NCBI GenBank assembly: GCA_902778535.1
Contig: CACYYG010000022.1
Coordinates: forward strand, 28,880 to 92,879
Direction of reading: 5' to 3'
DNA from: an uncultured Prevotellaceae bacterium
GTDB lineage: Bacteria > Bacteroidota > Bacteroidia > Bacteroidales > Bacteroidaceae
Length of the DNA stretch: 64,000 nucleotides
The notes under the pieces are model-generated. The model searched no databases and was not told where the DNA came from. It saw only the letters and a list, made by a program, of their open reading frames with translations. This document shows positions 16,323 to 23,160 of this stretch, in pieces (position 1 is the stretch's first letter; every line of letters starts with the position of its first letter). A program made the translations under genes and the position numbers.

Positions 16323-17858
16323 CTATTTCCTGACATCGCCTGGCACCATGCCATATTCTTCCTTGAAACACTTAGTGAAGTAAGAGGGAGCAGTAAAGCC
16401 TACGGCGTAGGCCACCTCCGAGACACTCTTGTCGCTGGTCAGCAGCAACTGGTAGGCTCGGTTCAGACGGGCAGTGCGTAGCAGCTCGACGGGCGACGCT
16501 CCTGAGACGGCCTTCACTTTGCGATACAACTGCACACGGCTGAGATTCATGTCGGCAGCAAGGTCTTCCACACTCACATTGCTGTCTTCCAATCGTGACT
16601 CTATGACTTCCTTGAAGCGTGTGATGAAATGTGATACGGCAACGGGTTCGTCGTCGTCAGTGTTGTCTGATGGCTCAGATGTGTCTGAGACTTCTGACGT
16701 CACCGTGGGTTCAGAAGCAGCAGGAACGTCTTCAGGTTTAAGATTCCACAACGTATTTACCACGCGCTCGCGCTGCATGCTGACCTTCCGCAGATGATAG
16801 AGGTAGAAGAGCACAAACACCACCACTAAAAGCGTTATGACACCTACAGCCAGCCAATTGATTAGCCGCTGCGTGTCCAGCTTGTGAAGATAGTCGTCGG
16901 CTTTGTCGTGCAGCAAATCCAGGCGATGGGCCTGCCGCATCAGTTCCTCACTCTGCATCTGCAGCACCTTGGCATTGTCGCGGGTGACGAGGGCCGACAT
17001 CAGCATCGTCTCCTTCTCAAAGGGCTTCCCTTCGAGGATGCTGACGGCCAGGTCGATGATTTGGTCGCCGTGGGTGGGATAGATATACGAGGCGTCGAGC
17101 AGCGAATCGCGCACCAGCTGTATGCCGCCGTTTTCGCCTGGCAAACCGTCGATGCCGCAGTATAACACTCCTGCCCCAAGCACCTTTCTGGCTCCCATCG
17201 CAGTACGGTCGTTTGCACCAAACACCAAGTCTACGCGAACATCTTTATTATTAGCAAGCCACTGCTGGGTGGTCTCACGAGCGGTCGGCTCTGTCCAGTC
17301 ACCCTGCAGCGAGGCCACCACCTCAATGCCGGGCGCCTCCTTCAAGGCATCCATGAAACCGTTATGCCGCTCGATGGCTGGCGACGAGCCCTCCAGGCCT
17401 TTTATCTCCAATACTGTGCCCTCGCCGTGAAGCCGCGATACAATGTACTCGCCCATCACCCGCCCCATCTCGTAGTTGTCGGCACTGATGAAGGCAGTGT
17501 ATTTTTGTGAGTTGGTCTTGCGCTCAAAGACAATGACGGGTATGCCTTGGTCGTAGGCGCGATTGATGGCGGGCGAGATGGTGCGCACCTGGTTGGGAGC
17601 CACCACCAACAGGTCGATGCCATCGCGGATGAGACTGTCAATTTGCTGCACCTGACGCTCATCGCTGTCGTAGGCTACCGCAAACTTCAGCTCCACATTG
17701 TCATGGAAGTAGGCTCCCATCCTCAACTCAGCATTCTGCTTGTCACGCCAGATGTCATCAGAGCACTGCGACACGCCGATACGGTATTTCGTTTCCCCTC
17801 CAGAACATGAGGCAAGCATAGCTGCAACTACTATGATGAATAATATCGTCTTTCGCAT
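16323..17858 (-). CDS. Transmembrane one-component regulator: periplasmic sugar-binding domain, TM helix, AraC domain
   Basis: 511 residues. The N-terminal signal has a lipobox-like MLASC (Cys18). Residues 24-300 are a LacI/ribose-binding type periplasmic domain (YRIGVSQCSDDIWRDKQNAE, IDLLVVAPNQ, AFISADNYEMGR, DLVFGANDRTAMGA, YIYPTHGDQIIDLA). One TM helix spans about 332-355. A Ser/Thr/Asp/Glu-rich linker (356-409) leads to an AraC-family double helix-turn-helix (410-511; VEDLAADMNLSRVQLYRKV, VSEVAYAVGFTAPSYFTKCF). In Bacteroides, the hybrid two-component fructose sensor BT1754 has this sensor fold but also kinase and receiver domains; here no HisKA, ATPase or receiver domain is present. Ligand binding is presumably transmitted directly to a membrane-tethered DNA-binding domain. 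It probably controls the enzymes downstream and perhaps the susC promoter; the ligand (fructose-like) is inferred from resemblance. Confidence 0.87.
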   Translation of the reverse strand: MRKTILFIIVVAAMLASCSGGETKYRIGVSQCSDDIWRDKQNAELRMGAYFHDNVELKFAVAYDSDERQVQQIDSLIRDGIDLLVVAPNQVRTISPAINRAYDQGIPVIVFERKTNSQKYTAFISADNYEMGRVMGEYIVSRLHGEGTVLEIKGLEGSSPAIERHNGFMDALKEAPGIEVVASLQGDWTEPTARETTQQWLANNKDVRVDLVFGANDRTAMGARKVLGAGVLYCGIDGLPGENGGIQLVRDSLLDASYIYPTHGDQIIDLAVSILEGKPFEKETMLMSALVTRDNAKVLQMQSEELMRQAHRLDLLHDKADDYLHKLDTQRLINWLAVGVITLLVVVFVLFYLYHLRKVSMQRERVVNTLWNLKPEDVPAASEPTVTSEVSDTSEPSDNTDDDEPVAVSHFITRFKEVIESRLEDSNVSVEDLAADMNLSRVQLYRKVKAVSGASPVELLRTARLNRAYQLLLTSDKSVSEVAYAVGFTAPSYFTKCFKEEYGMVPGDVRK

Positions 17859-17926
17859 ATTGTCTTGCCATTACATTTTTGGTTAAAAAGGTATTTGCCG
17901 TTGGGCTATTCCCCCAAAAGACGGCA

Positions 17927-17934
17927 CAAAGATA
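17927..17934 (-). promoter_or_regulatory. Promoter of the sensor-regulator gene (TATCTTTG, -33 TTTG)
   Basis: Exact TAnnTTTG -7 box on the minus strand with a TTTG -33 element at 17955-17958, 20 bp upstream. This is a complete Bacteroidetes promoter 68 bp before the ATG. Confidence 0.7.
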
Positions 17935-18267
17935 CCTAAAAATTTGTAAAGCAACAAAAAAATGGTAAAAAAGTTGTTGCTAAGCCCCGTCAACAACCGG
18001 CGGCCATCAGCCTGAATCACTTTTAGGTCTGCGATGCGGTAGGCAAAGAAAGAATCGTCTTCGTGAATAATACAGGATGAGTAAAATGTTTTTACAAAAG
18101 TGGCGGAAAAACAGGTCTCAACGAGGCTGAGAATGGCTTAGAATTCACGACAGGACAATTTGTCGAAAAAAACGCGAAAATGAGAGGGGTTGGCTATTTC
18201 GTTGACTGGCAACGGCTTAGCTCATATTTCTGCTTTTCGGGAGCATCCTCGTCTTCAAAAAGGTATA

Positions 18268-18306
18268 TCCGCGTGAAAAAAAGTCAATGCCTTTTTTTCA
18301 CGCGGA
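18268..18306. other. Hairpin with 16-bp perfect stem
   Basis: Arms 18268-18283 and 18291-18306 with a 7-nt loop; the stem includes seven consecutive A:T pairs next to the loop. There is no T-run beyond the stem, so it is not a standard terminator. Possibly a remnant terminator or mobile-element end. Confidence 0.5.
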
Positions 18307-18726
18307 CCATCTTTTTGAGCAAAAACATGCCGTTCTGGAGCAAGAATTGGCCCTTTCAGAGGCTGAAAAGCTGCACAAAACCCATACGGGTGTGCAGTTC
18401 TTCAGCCACACTCATGCTCATCCAATGACCGTCAGGCCGCAAAACACTGCCTTCCCGCTTCTATTTCACGAATTTCATTTGTAAAGAAATCGGAAATCAA
18501 TTTTCTTTACATTTTTGATAGCGATATTCCCGATTTCATCACATCTGAACATCACATCTAAAAACCCGAAACCCACGAACAAAAATAAGAATCTTTTGTG
18601 TTTTTCGATGTTGAAATTAAAGTGTTATATGAATCATTCAGGCTAAATGAACGCCAAATTAACGCTCAAGTAAAGAGATTGTTGATATACCCCTTTGGTA
18701 TCATACAACTTGCAAAATTCTCTTTG

Positions 18727-18798
18727 TACCCCGACCGAGAATCGAACTCGGAACTAAGCTTTAGGAGAGCCTTGTTATATCCATTTAACTATCAGGGC
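18727..18798 (-). tRNA. tRNA-Arg (anticodon CCT)
   Basis: Folds as a complete 72-nt cloverleaf on the minus strand. Acceptor GCCCTGA/TCGGGGT (with G-T at the first pair), D-stem GTTA/TAAC, anticodon stem AGGCT/AGCTT with loop CTCCTAA, T-stem CCGAG/CTCGG with loop TTCGATT, discriminator A. Anticodon CCT reads AGG. No CCA is encoded. A TACCTTTG -7 box lies 39 bp upstream at 18838-18845. Confidence 0.95.
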
Positions 18799-18837
18799 AT
18801 CAGCATGACGGCAAAAGGATGTTTGCCGTAGCGGCTG

Positions 18838-18845
18838 CAAAGGTA
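18838..18845 (-). promoter_or_regulatory. -7 box of the tRNA-Arg gene (TACCTTTG)
   Basis: Exact TAnnTTTG on the minus strand ahead of the tRNA. Immediately beyond it is a run of GAGAGTT/GTTGAGAG word repeats (18854-18882). Confidence 0.55.
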
Positions 18846-18921
18846 CTAAAAAGATGAGAGTTAGGTGTTGAGAGTTGGGAGTTTTTTCTTTCCTGTATAT
18901 TTTTTTAACGTTTATGCACCC

Positions 18922-20226
18922 TTACGACAGCAGACGGCGGGAGAAATGGTGCACAGGATACCATGCTGCGAGGAAGCTGACGGCCATCACGGTGAGGAAG
19001 ACGATGACGATGTCCCATGGATGGACGCTGACGGGATAGGCGTTGACGACGAAGGAGCCCTCCGACTGTCCCAAGGCGATGATGCCGTACGTTTGCTGCA
19101 GCCAGCAGAGCAGCAGACCGATGAGGATGCCGATGACGGCGCCGATGACGGCGATGAGCCAGCCTTCGAGCAGGAAGATGTTCGATATTTGCTTGTCGTT
19201 GGCACCCAAAGCCCGCAGGGTACTGACATCGTCGCGCTTGTCGATAATAAGCATTGAGAGCGAGCCGATGACGTTGAAGCTGGCCACGATGAGGATGAAC
19301 GTGAGGAAGATGTAAGCCACGAGTTTCTCGATCTTCATGATGCTGAAAGTGTCGTCTTGTTGCTCGTAACGGTCACGTACGTTGTACTTCGTGCCGGCCA
19401 GTTGTTTGATGCGGCTCTTCACGGCCTCGAAGTTGCTGCCGGGCTTCAGGCGCAGCTCCAGCGAGGAAAGAAAGCCTTGCTGGTCGAAGATGCGACGTGC
19501 AAAGCCGATGCTGGTGAGGATGTAGCGGCTGTCGTATTTCGACTGCTGTACGCTGAAGACGACGCCAGGCGAGTAGAGGTAGGGTGCGTTGCCGTCGGAC
19601 TCACGCACAAAACCGTCCTCGGGGTCGTTCACGTCAAGCTGACCCACGCGGCGTGGCGCATAGATGAAGAGGGTGTCATATTTATAGCCCATACCCAGCA
19701 CCTCAGCCAGACGGATGCCGGGGATGCCGTATTGAAGTTCCGCGGCATGCAGTTCGAAACGGCCATTGCCCTGCAGGATGTTGTTGATATGGGAGAGTTG
19801 CTCGAAATTGTCCTCTACGCCCTTCACCGTTACCATTGCCTGACGGTCTTTATAGACGGCCAGCGCCTGATCCTCGACGCACTCGGTGGCCACTTCAATC
19901 TCGGGGAGCTCTCGTATGCTGGTCAGCACGGGGTCGTCGGCAGGAGCAGTCTTGCCTTCCGTAGGCGTAATCTCTATCTGCGGGTCGAAGCTGGTGAAGA
20001 GCGACGCCACGAGGTCGCTGAAGCCATTGAACACGCTCAGCGTCACCACCATCGCCATCGATGCCAAGGCAACGCCGAGCATCGAGATGCCGCTGATGAT
20101 GTTGATGACATTCGTCGACTTCTTCGAGAAGAGGTAGCGCCTCGCTATGTAAAAGGAGAACCGCCCCCCTGTTCCTCCCCAAGGGAGGGGAGACTTATTA
20201 CTCTTGCGGGTGTTATTGCTTGTCAT
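18922..20226 (-). CDS. LolC/LolE-type (FtsX superfamily) ABC transporter permease
   Basis: 434 residues. One TM helix near residues 40-65 (VINIISGISMLGVALASMAMVVTLSV), a large periplasmic MacB-like domain (about 70-290), then three TM helices at about 310-335, 355-385 and 400-425, including the FtsX core ISNIFLLEGWLIAVIGAVIG. This is the membrane subunit of the lipoprotein-release machinery or a close relative; the ATPase is not nearby. Its ATG at 20226 lies inside rbfA (14-bp overlap), suggesting translational coupling. Residues 12-21 (SPLPWGGTGG) are the translation of a REP-like palindrome at 20166-20190 that has extended the N-terminus ahead of the conserved FYIARRYLF start. A later start inside the gene is not obvious. 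Confidence 0.9.
   Translation of the reverse strand: MTSNNTRKSNKSPLPWGGTGGRFSFYIARRYLFSKKSTNVINIISGISMLGVALASMAMVVTLSVFNGFSDLVASLFTSFDPQIEITPTEGKTAPADDPVLTSIRELPEIEVATECVEDQALAVYKDRQAMVTVKGVEDNFEQLSHINNILQGNGRFELHAAELQYGIPGIRLAEVLGMGYKYDTLFIYAPRRVGQLDVNDPEDGFVRESDGNAPYLYSPGVVFSVQQSKYDSRYILTSIGFARRIFDQQGFLSSLELRLKPGSNFEAVKSRIKQLAGTKYNVRDRYEQQDDTFSIMKIEKLVAYIFLTFILIVASFNVIGSLSMLIIDKRDDVSTLRALGANDKQISNIFLLEGWLIAVIGAVIGILIGLLLCWLQQTYGIIALGQSEGSFVVNAYPVSVHPWDIVIVFLTVMAVSFLAAWYPVHHFSRRLLS
20166..20190. repeat. REP-like palindrome inside the permease N-terminus
   Basis: CCTCCC/GGGAGG arms around CAA, within a G/C-run element. It is read in frame as SPLPWGGTGG. Related elements occur in rbfA, the GH92 fusion and tyrS. 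Confidence 0.6.
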
Positions 20227-20608
20227 TATTTACTGTCTCATCAGACTCCCCTTCCTTTGGTTGGGGTAGGGGGTGGGCTTTCAACAACTCATCGATGTGG
20301 TCGATGTAGTCGAGCGAGTCGTCAATGAAGAAGCGCAGCTCGGGGATGATGCGCAGCTGGTGGCGCACGCGCTGGCCCAGCGTATAGCGTATCTGGGCAT
20401 TGTTGTGGTTGATGTTAGCCAGCAGTTCCTCGCCCTTTTCCGAAGGGAAGATGCTGAGGTGAGCCGTGCAGACGCCGAGGTCGGGACTGACGCGCACCTG
20501 CGTCACGCTGACCATCACGCCGTGCATCGAGCGTGTCTGTTCCTGAAATATCTGGCTGAGCTCCTTCTGCAACAGCCTTGCAATTTTGTTCTGTCTTGTC
20601 TCTTGCAT
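20213..20608 (-). CDS. rbfA: Ribosome-binding factor A
   Basis: 131 residues from the ATG at 20608; ten further codons upstream are translated repeat and are rejected. The KH-like RbfA fold shows as RQNKIARLLQKELSQIFQ, then VSPDLGVCTAHLSIFP and LGQRVRHQLRIIPELRFFIDDSLDYIDHIDELL. It binds the 30S subunit and assists 16S 5'-end maturation, notably in the cold. The C-terminal tail (HPLPQPKEGES) is a translated REP-like element at 20247-20279, beyond the conserved domain. The stop codon overlaps the permease start, giving an rbfA-permease operon. Upstream is a hairpin-repeat array instead of a clear promoter. Confidence 0.93.
   Translation of the reverse strand: MQETRQNKIARLLQKELSQIFQEQTRSMHGVMVSVTQVRVSPDLGVCTAHLSIFPSEKGEELLANINHNNAQIRYTLGQRVRHQLRIIPELRFFIDDSLDYIDHIDELLKAHPLPQPKEGESDETVNNDKQ
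20247..20279. repeat. REP-like element at the 3' end of rbfA
   Basis: CTCCCCTTCCTTTGG followed by TTGGGGTAGGGGGTGGG, read in frame as the RbfA tail HPLPQPKEGES. It lies 60 bp from the copy in the permease gene. Confidence 0.55.
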
Positions 20609-20629
20609 ATTCTTTCTGTTTTTTTTTGA

Positions 20630-21072
20630 AGACAGCATTTACAACTTGAACAACCTATAGTTGTCTTTGTTGTTAGGGTTGTCGTTTTTTCTCTTTTATG
20701 AAGACAACATTTACAACATGAACAACCTATAGTTGTCTTTGTTGTTTGAGTTGTCGTTTTTTTCTCTTTTATGAAGACAACATGAACCGCTCGAACTCTG
20801 TTCGCTTGCATGGCAAGAACATGAACAACCTATAGTTGTCTTTGTTGTTAGGGTTGTCGTTTTTCTCTTTTATGAAGACAACATGGACCGCTCGAACTCT
20901 GTTCGCTTGCATGGCAAGAACATGAACAACCTAAAGTTGTCTTTGTTGTTTGAGTTGTCGTTTTCTCTTTTATGAAGACAACATGGAAAACATGAACAAC
21001 CTATAGTTGTCTTTGTTGTTTGAGTTGTCGTTTTTCTCTTTTTTATGAAGTTGTCTTTGTTGTTAGGGTTGT
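20630..21072. repeat. Tandem array of ACAAC/GTTGT hairpin repeats
   Basis: About six imperfect units. Each runs GAAGACAACAT, an optional 38-bp insert (CCGCTCGAACTCTGTTCGCT..., seen twice), GAACAACCTATAGTTGTC, then TTTGTTGTT(AGGG or TGAG)TTGTCG and a TTTTTCTCTTTTAT tail. The three ACAAC words are spaced about 9 bp apart and pair with three GTTGT words, so each unit can fold into a hairpin. It fills the whole gap between pdx kinase and rbfA. Small open frames inside are translations of the repeat. Confidence 0.8.
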
Positions 21073-21075
21073 CGT

Positions 21076-21891
21076 TTACAATAAATCTAAGCAACGCTCA
21101 ATGAAGATGCCACAGTTGTGGTCTGTGACATCGCGGTTGCGGTCAATCATCTGGCTCACCACATCCATTGCGCGGCGTGTGGCCTGCGGCAGGGGCAGCT
21201 GCTGGCCAAGGAGGCTTCCGATGAGCACGGCCGAGAAGATGTCGCCCGTGCCGTGGAACTGACCGGGAATTTCCTCATACTCGTGGAAGAAATAGTCCTT
21301 CTGGTCGGCATCGTAGCCGCACACCTGGTTCTTTCCGTCGATGATGCAGCTGGTGATGATGACCGAGCGGGCGCCAAGGAGCAGGATGCTGTCTAGGAGT
21401 CGCCGCGCCACATCGACGCTGATGCCGTTCTTGCTGCACGGCACGCCGGCAAGGAAGCAGGCCTCGGTGTAGTTGGGCTTCGCCAGATGGGCCACGCTTA
21501 CCATGCTGCGCATCAGCTGGACCTGTCGTTGGTCGATGCCGTTGTATAGCTCGCCGCCGTCGCCCATCACGGGGTCAACGAAGATGGTGCAGCCCTGCGC
21601 CGCCTGTTCGCGGCAGTAGGCCTCCACCAACTCTGCCTGCTCACGGCTGAACATCAGGCCCGTCGAGATGGCATCGAAATGAAAGCCCAGATGCTTCCAG
21701 ATGGGGAATGTCTCGCGCATGTAGTCCGTCGTGTCCATCTGCGTAAACTCGCCATAGTTCAGCGTGTTTGACACCAGCGCCGTAGGCAGGCAGAACGCCG
21801 GTATGCCCATGTACGACAGCACGGGCAGCATGGCCGCCATGCCCACCTTGCCATAGCCGGCAATGTCGTTGATGAGGAGTATCTGCTTCAT
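21076..21891 (-). CDS. pdxY: Pyridoxal/pyridoxamine kinase (PdxY/PdxK-like, ribokinase superfamily)
   Basis: 271 residues from the ATG at 21891; an upstream in-frame extension is rejected because it translates a repeat. The N-terminus MKQILLINDIAGYGKVGM, FVDPVMGDGGELY (105-117), KPNYTEA (138-144) and the anion-hole/base motif GTGDIFSA (214-221, Asp217) define the family. It phosphorylates the B6 vitamers pyridoxal and pyridoxamine in the cytoplasm (salvage). The stop codon abuts the hairpin array. It is 64 bp downstream of the aldo/keto reductase gene, with another hairpin repeat in the gap, and is probably in the same transcript. Confidence 0.9.
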   Translation of the reverse strand: MKQILLINDIAGYGKVGMAAMLPVLSYMGIPAFCLPTALVSNTLNYGEFTQMDTTDYMRETFPIWKHLGFHFDAISTGLMFSREQAELVEAYCREQAAQGCTIFVDPVMGDGGELYNGIDQRQVQLMRSMVSVAHLAKPNYTEACFLAGVPCSKNGISVDVARRLLDSILLLGARSVIITSCIIDGKNQVCGYDADQKDYFFHEYEEIPGQFHGTGDIFSAVLIGSLLGQQLPLPQATRRAMDVVSQMIDRNRDVTDHNCGIFIERCLDLL

Positions 21892-21901
21892 TCTTATTCT
21901 T

Positions 21902-21967
21902 GAAGACAACTCTGACAACTTGGACAACTGAGAAATGAGCGTTGTCTGTGTTGTTTTAGTTGTCTTT
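21902..21967. repeat. Single ACAAC/GTTGT hairpin between aldo/keto reductase and pdxY
   Basis: Left arm GACAACTCTGACAACTTGG plus ACAAC (three words, 9-bp phase); right arm GTTGTCTGTGTTGTTTTAGT plus TGTC. The stop codon of the aldo/keto reductase (21956-21958) lies inside the right arm, so the element supplies the end of that gene. Confidence 0.75.
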
Positions 21968-22906
21968 TATGCTCTTCAAATTCTTTTCCAGTTGTTGTGT
22001 AGAGCTGGCACCGACGAGGACGCTAGTGACGCCGCGCTGTTGGAGAATCCAGCGCAAGGCGTGCTCAGCCAGGGTCTGCCCCTGGGCTGCGGCTTTGTCG
22101 TTCCACTGGCGCAGCTGTGCGAGCAGCTCGGGCGTGAGCATACTCTCCTTGAGGAACTTACCCTTCGACATACGGCTGTCGGCAGGGATGCCGTTGAGAT
22201 AGCGGTCGGTGAGTAGGCCCTGTGCCAAGGGAGAGAACGAGATGAAACCCACACCCTGTTCGGCACAGAAGTCGAGGATGCCCTCGTTCTGCGGCTCGCG
22301 GTCGAGCATGTTCAGCTTGCCCTGATAGATGAGCAGAGGCACGTCGCGCTGCTTCAGATAGTCGTAGGCAAAGCGCGTCGCTTCCAACGGCCAGCGGCTG
22401 ATGCCCACGTAGAGCGCCTTGCCTGCCCGCACGATGTCAACCAGCGCCTGCAGTGTTTCCTCAAGCGGCGTCTCGGGGTCGTAGCGGTGGCTGTAGAAGA
22501 GGTCTACGTAGTCTAAGTGCATCCGCCTGAGCGACTGGTCGAGCGAGCTGATGAGATACTTGCGCGAGCCCCAGTTGCCGTAGGGACCGGGCCACATGTC
22601 ATAGCCCGCCTTTGTGGCGATGAACAGCTCGTCGCGATAAGGGCGGAAGTCGCTGTCCATCAGGCGGCCCAGCGTCTCCTCGGCCGATCCGTAGACAGGG
22701 CCGTAGTTATTCGCCAGGTCCCAGTGCACCACACCGTGGTCAAGGGCGTAGCGGGTTATCTCACGCGAGCGTTCGTAGGGGTCGACGCTGCCGAAGTTAT
22801 GCCAGAAACCCAGCGATACCTTGGGCAGCAGCACTCCGCTATTGCCACATCTCTCATATTGCATGCCACTGTCGTAGCGCGCAGCATTAGCTGTATATGT
22901 CTCCAT
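21956..22906 (-). CDS. Aldo/keto reductase (YghZ / L-glyceraldehyde-3-phosphate reductase type)
   Basis: 316 residues, cytoplasmic, single (beta/alpha)8 barrel. The catalytic tetrad is visible: Asp63 and Tyr68 in WDLANNYG, Lys99 in IATKAGY and His140 in FYSHRYD. The cofactor end GVTSVLVGASSTQQLEKNL is typical of NADPH-dependent members. The barrel start YERCGNSGVLLPKVSLGFWH and NYGPVYGSAEETLG match the YghZ/Kv-beta-like group that reduces small aldehydes. The physiological substrate is not known from sequence. A TACCTTTG -7 box at 22929-22936 lies just upstream. Its last codons come from a hairpin repeat. Confidence 0.92.
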   Translation of the reverse strand: METYTANAARYDSGMQYERCGNSGVLLPKVSLGFWHNFGSVDPYERSREITRYALDHGVVHWDLANNYGPVYGSAEETLGRLMDSDFRPYRDELFIATKAGYDMWPGPYGNWGSRKYLISSLDQSLRRMHLDYVDLFYSHRYDPETPLEETLQALVDIVRAGKALYVGISRWPLEATRFAYDYLKQRDVPLLIYQGKLNMLDREPQNEGILDFCAEQGVGFISFSPLAQGLLTDRYLNGIPADSRMSKGKFLKESMLTPELLAQLRQWNDKAAAQGQTLAEHALRWILQQRGVTSVLVGASSTQQLEKNLKSIKDN

Positions 22907-22928
22907 GTTGTTTTGTGTTATGTGTTGG

Positions 22929-22936
22929 CAAAGGTA
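22929..22936 (-). promoter_or_regulatory. -7 box of the aldo/keto reductase-pdxY unit (TACCTTTG)
   Basis: Exact TAnnTTTG on the minus strand, 22 bp from the ATG. A TTTG lies 23 bp further upstream (22960-22963), slightly wider than usual. Confidence 0.55.
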
Positions 22937-23082
22937 CGAAAATTTCGATTAAGCGAGAACAAAAAGAATGTATTATTTTTGTAGAGCGTGAGAAATTTAT
23001 TAAATAAGCGAGAAAAAAGCAAAAAGAAAAGCAGGTTTTTCTTTTTCGAGCCTATGGCGTCATACAAATGTACAAAAAACAA

Positions 23083-23140
23083 AAATCTCCAAAAATCAGA
23101 CTCGAAGCAACGTCACTTGTTGTCTGATTATTGGAGATTT
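23083..23140 (-). terminator. Long inverted repeat after the giant protein gene
   Basis: Arms 23083-23101 and 23122-23140 (AAATCTCCAA.AATCAGAC) pair at 18 of 19 positions around a 20-nt loop, starting 20 bp after the stop codon of the 3225-residue gene. A/T-rich ends on both sides permit termination on either strand. Confidence 0.65.
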
Positions 23141-23160
23141 CTGTTGTGTTGACTGAAAGT

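Larger units (their letters stand above)
17859..18726. other. Intergenic region without a supported gene
   Basis: About 870 bp. It holds the regulator promoter (17927-17934), a hairpin at 18268-18306 with 16-bp perfect arms (core CCGCGTGAAAAAAAG), a weaker inverted repeat CTGCAC/GTGCAG near 18370-18395, and GTAAAGAAA/TTTCTTTAC arms at 18481-18489 and 18502-18510. The short open frames here have no signal, motif or ribosome-binding context that I trust. Confidence 0.6.

Noticed and set aside
18180-18484. Two overlapping plus-strand frames of 82 and 65 codons
   Set aside because: They span the orphan hairpin, have no recognisable domain and no supporting context; treated as non-coding.
20630-21072. 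Possible CRISPR array
   Set aside because: Repeats are contiguous and variable, spacers are not unique, units fold as hairpins, and no cas genes are near. The same applies to 33085-33599.
20515-21094. Small minus-strand open frames in the repeat array (98 and 74 codons)
   Set aside because: Their sequences (repeated TTQTTKTTIGCS) are direct translations of the repeat unit.
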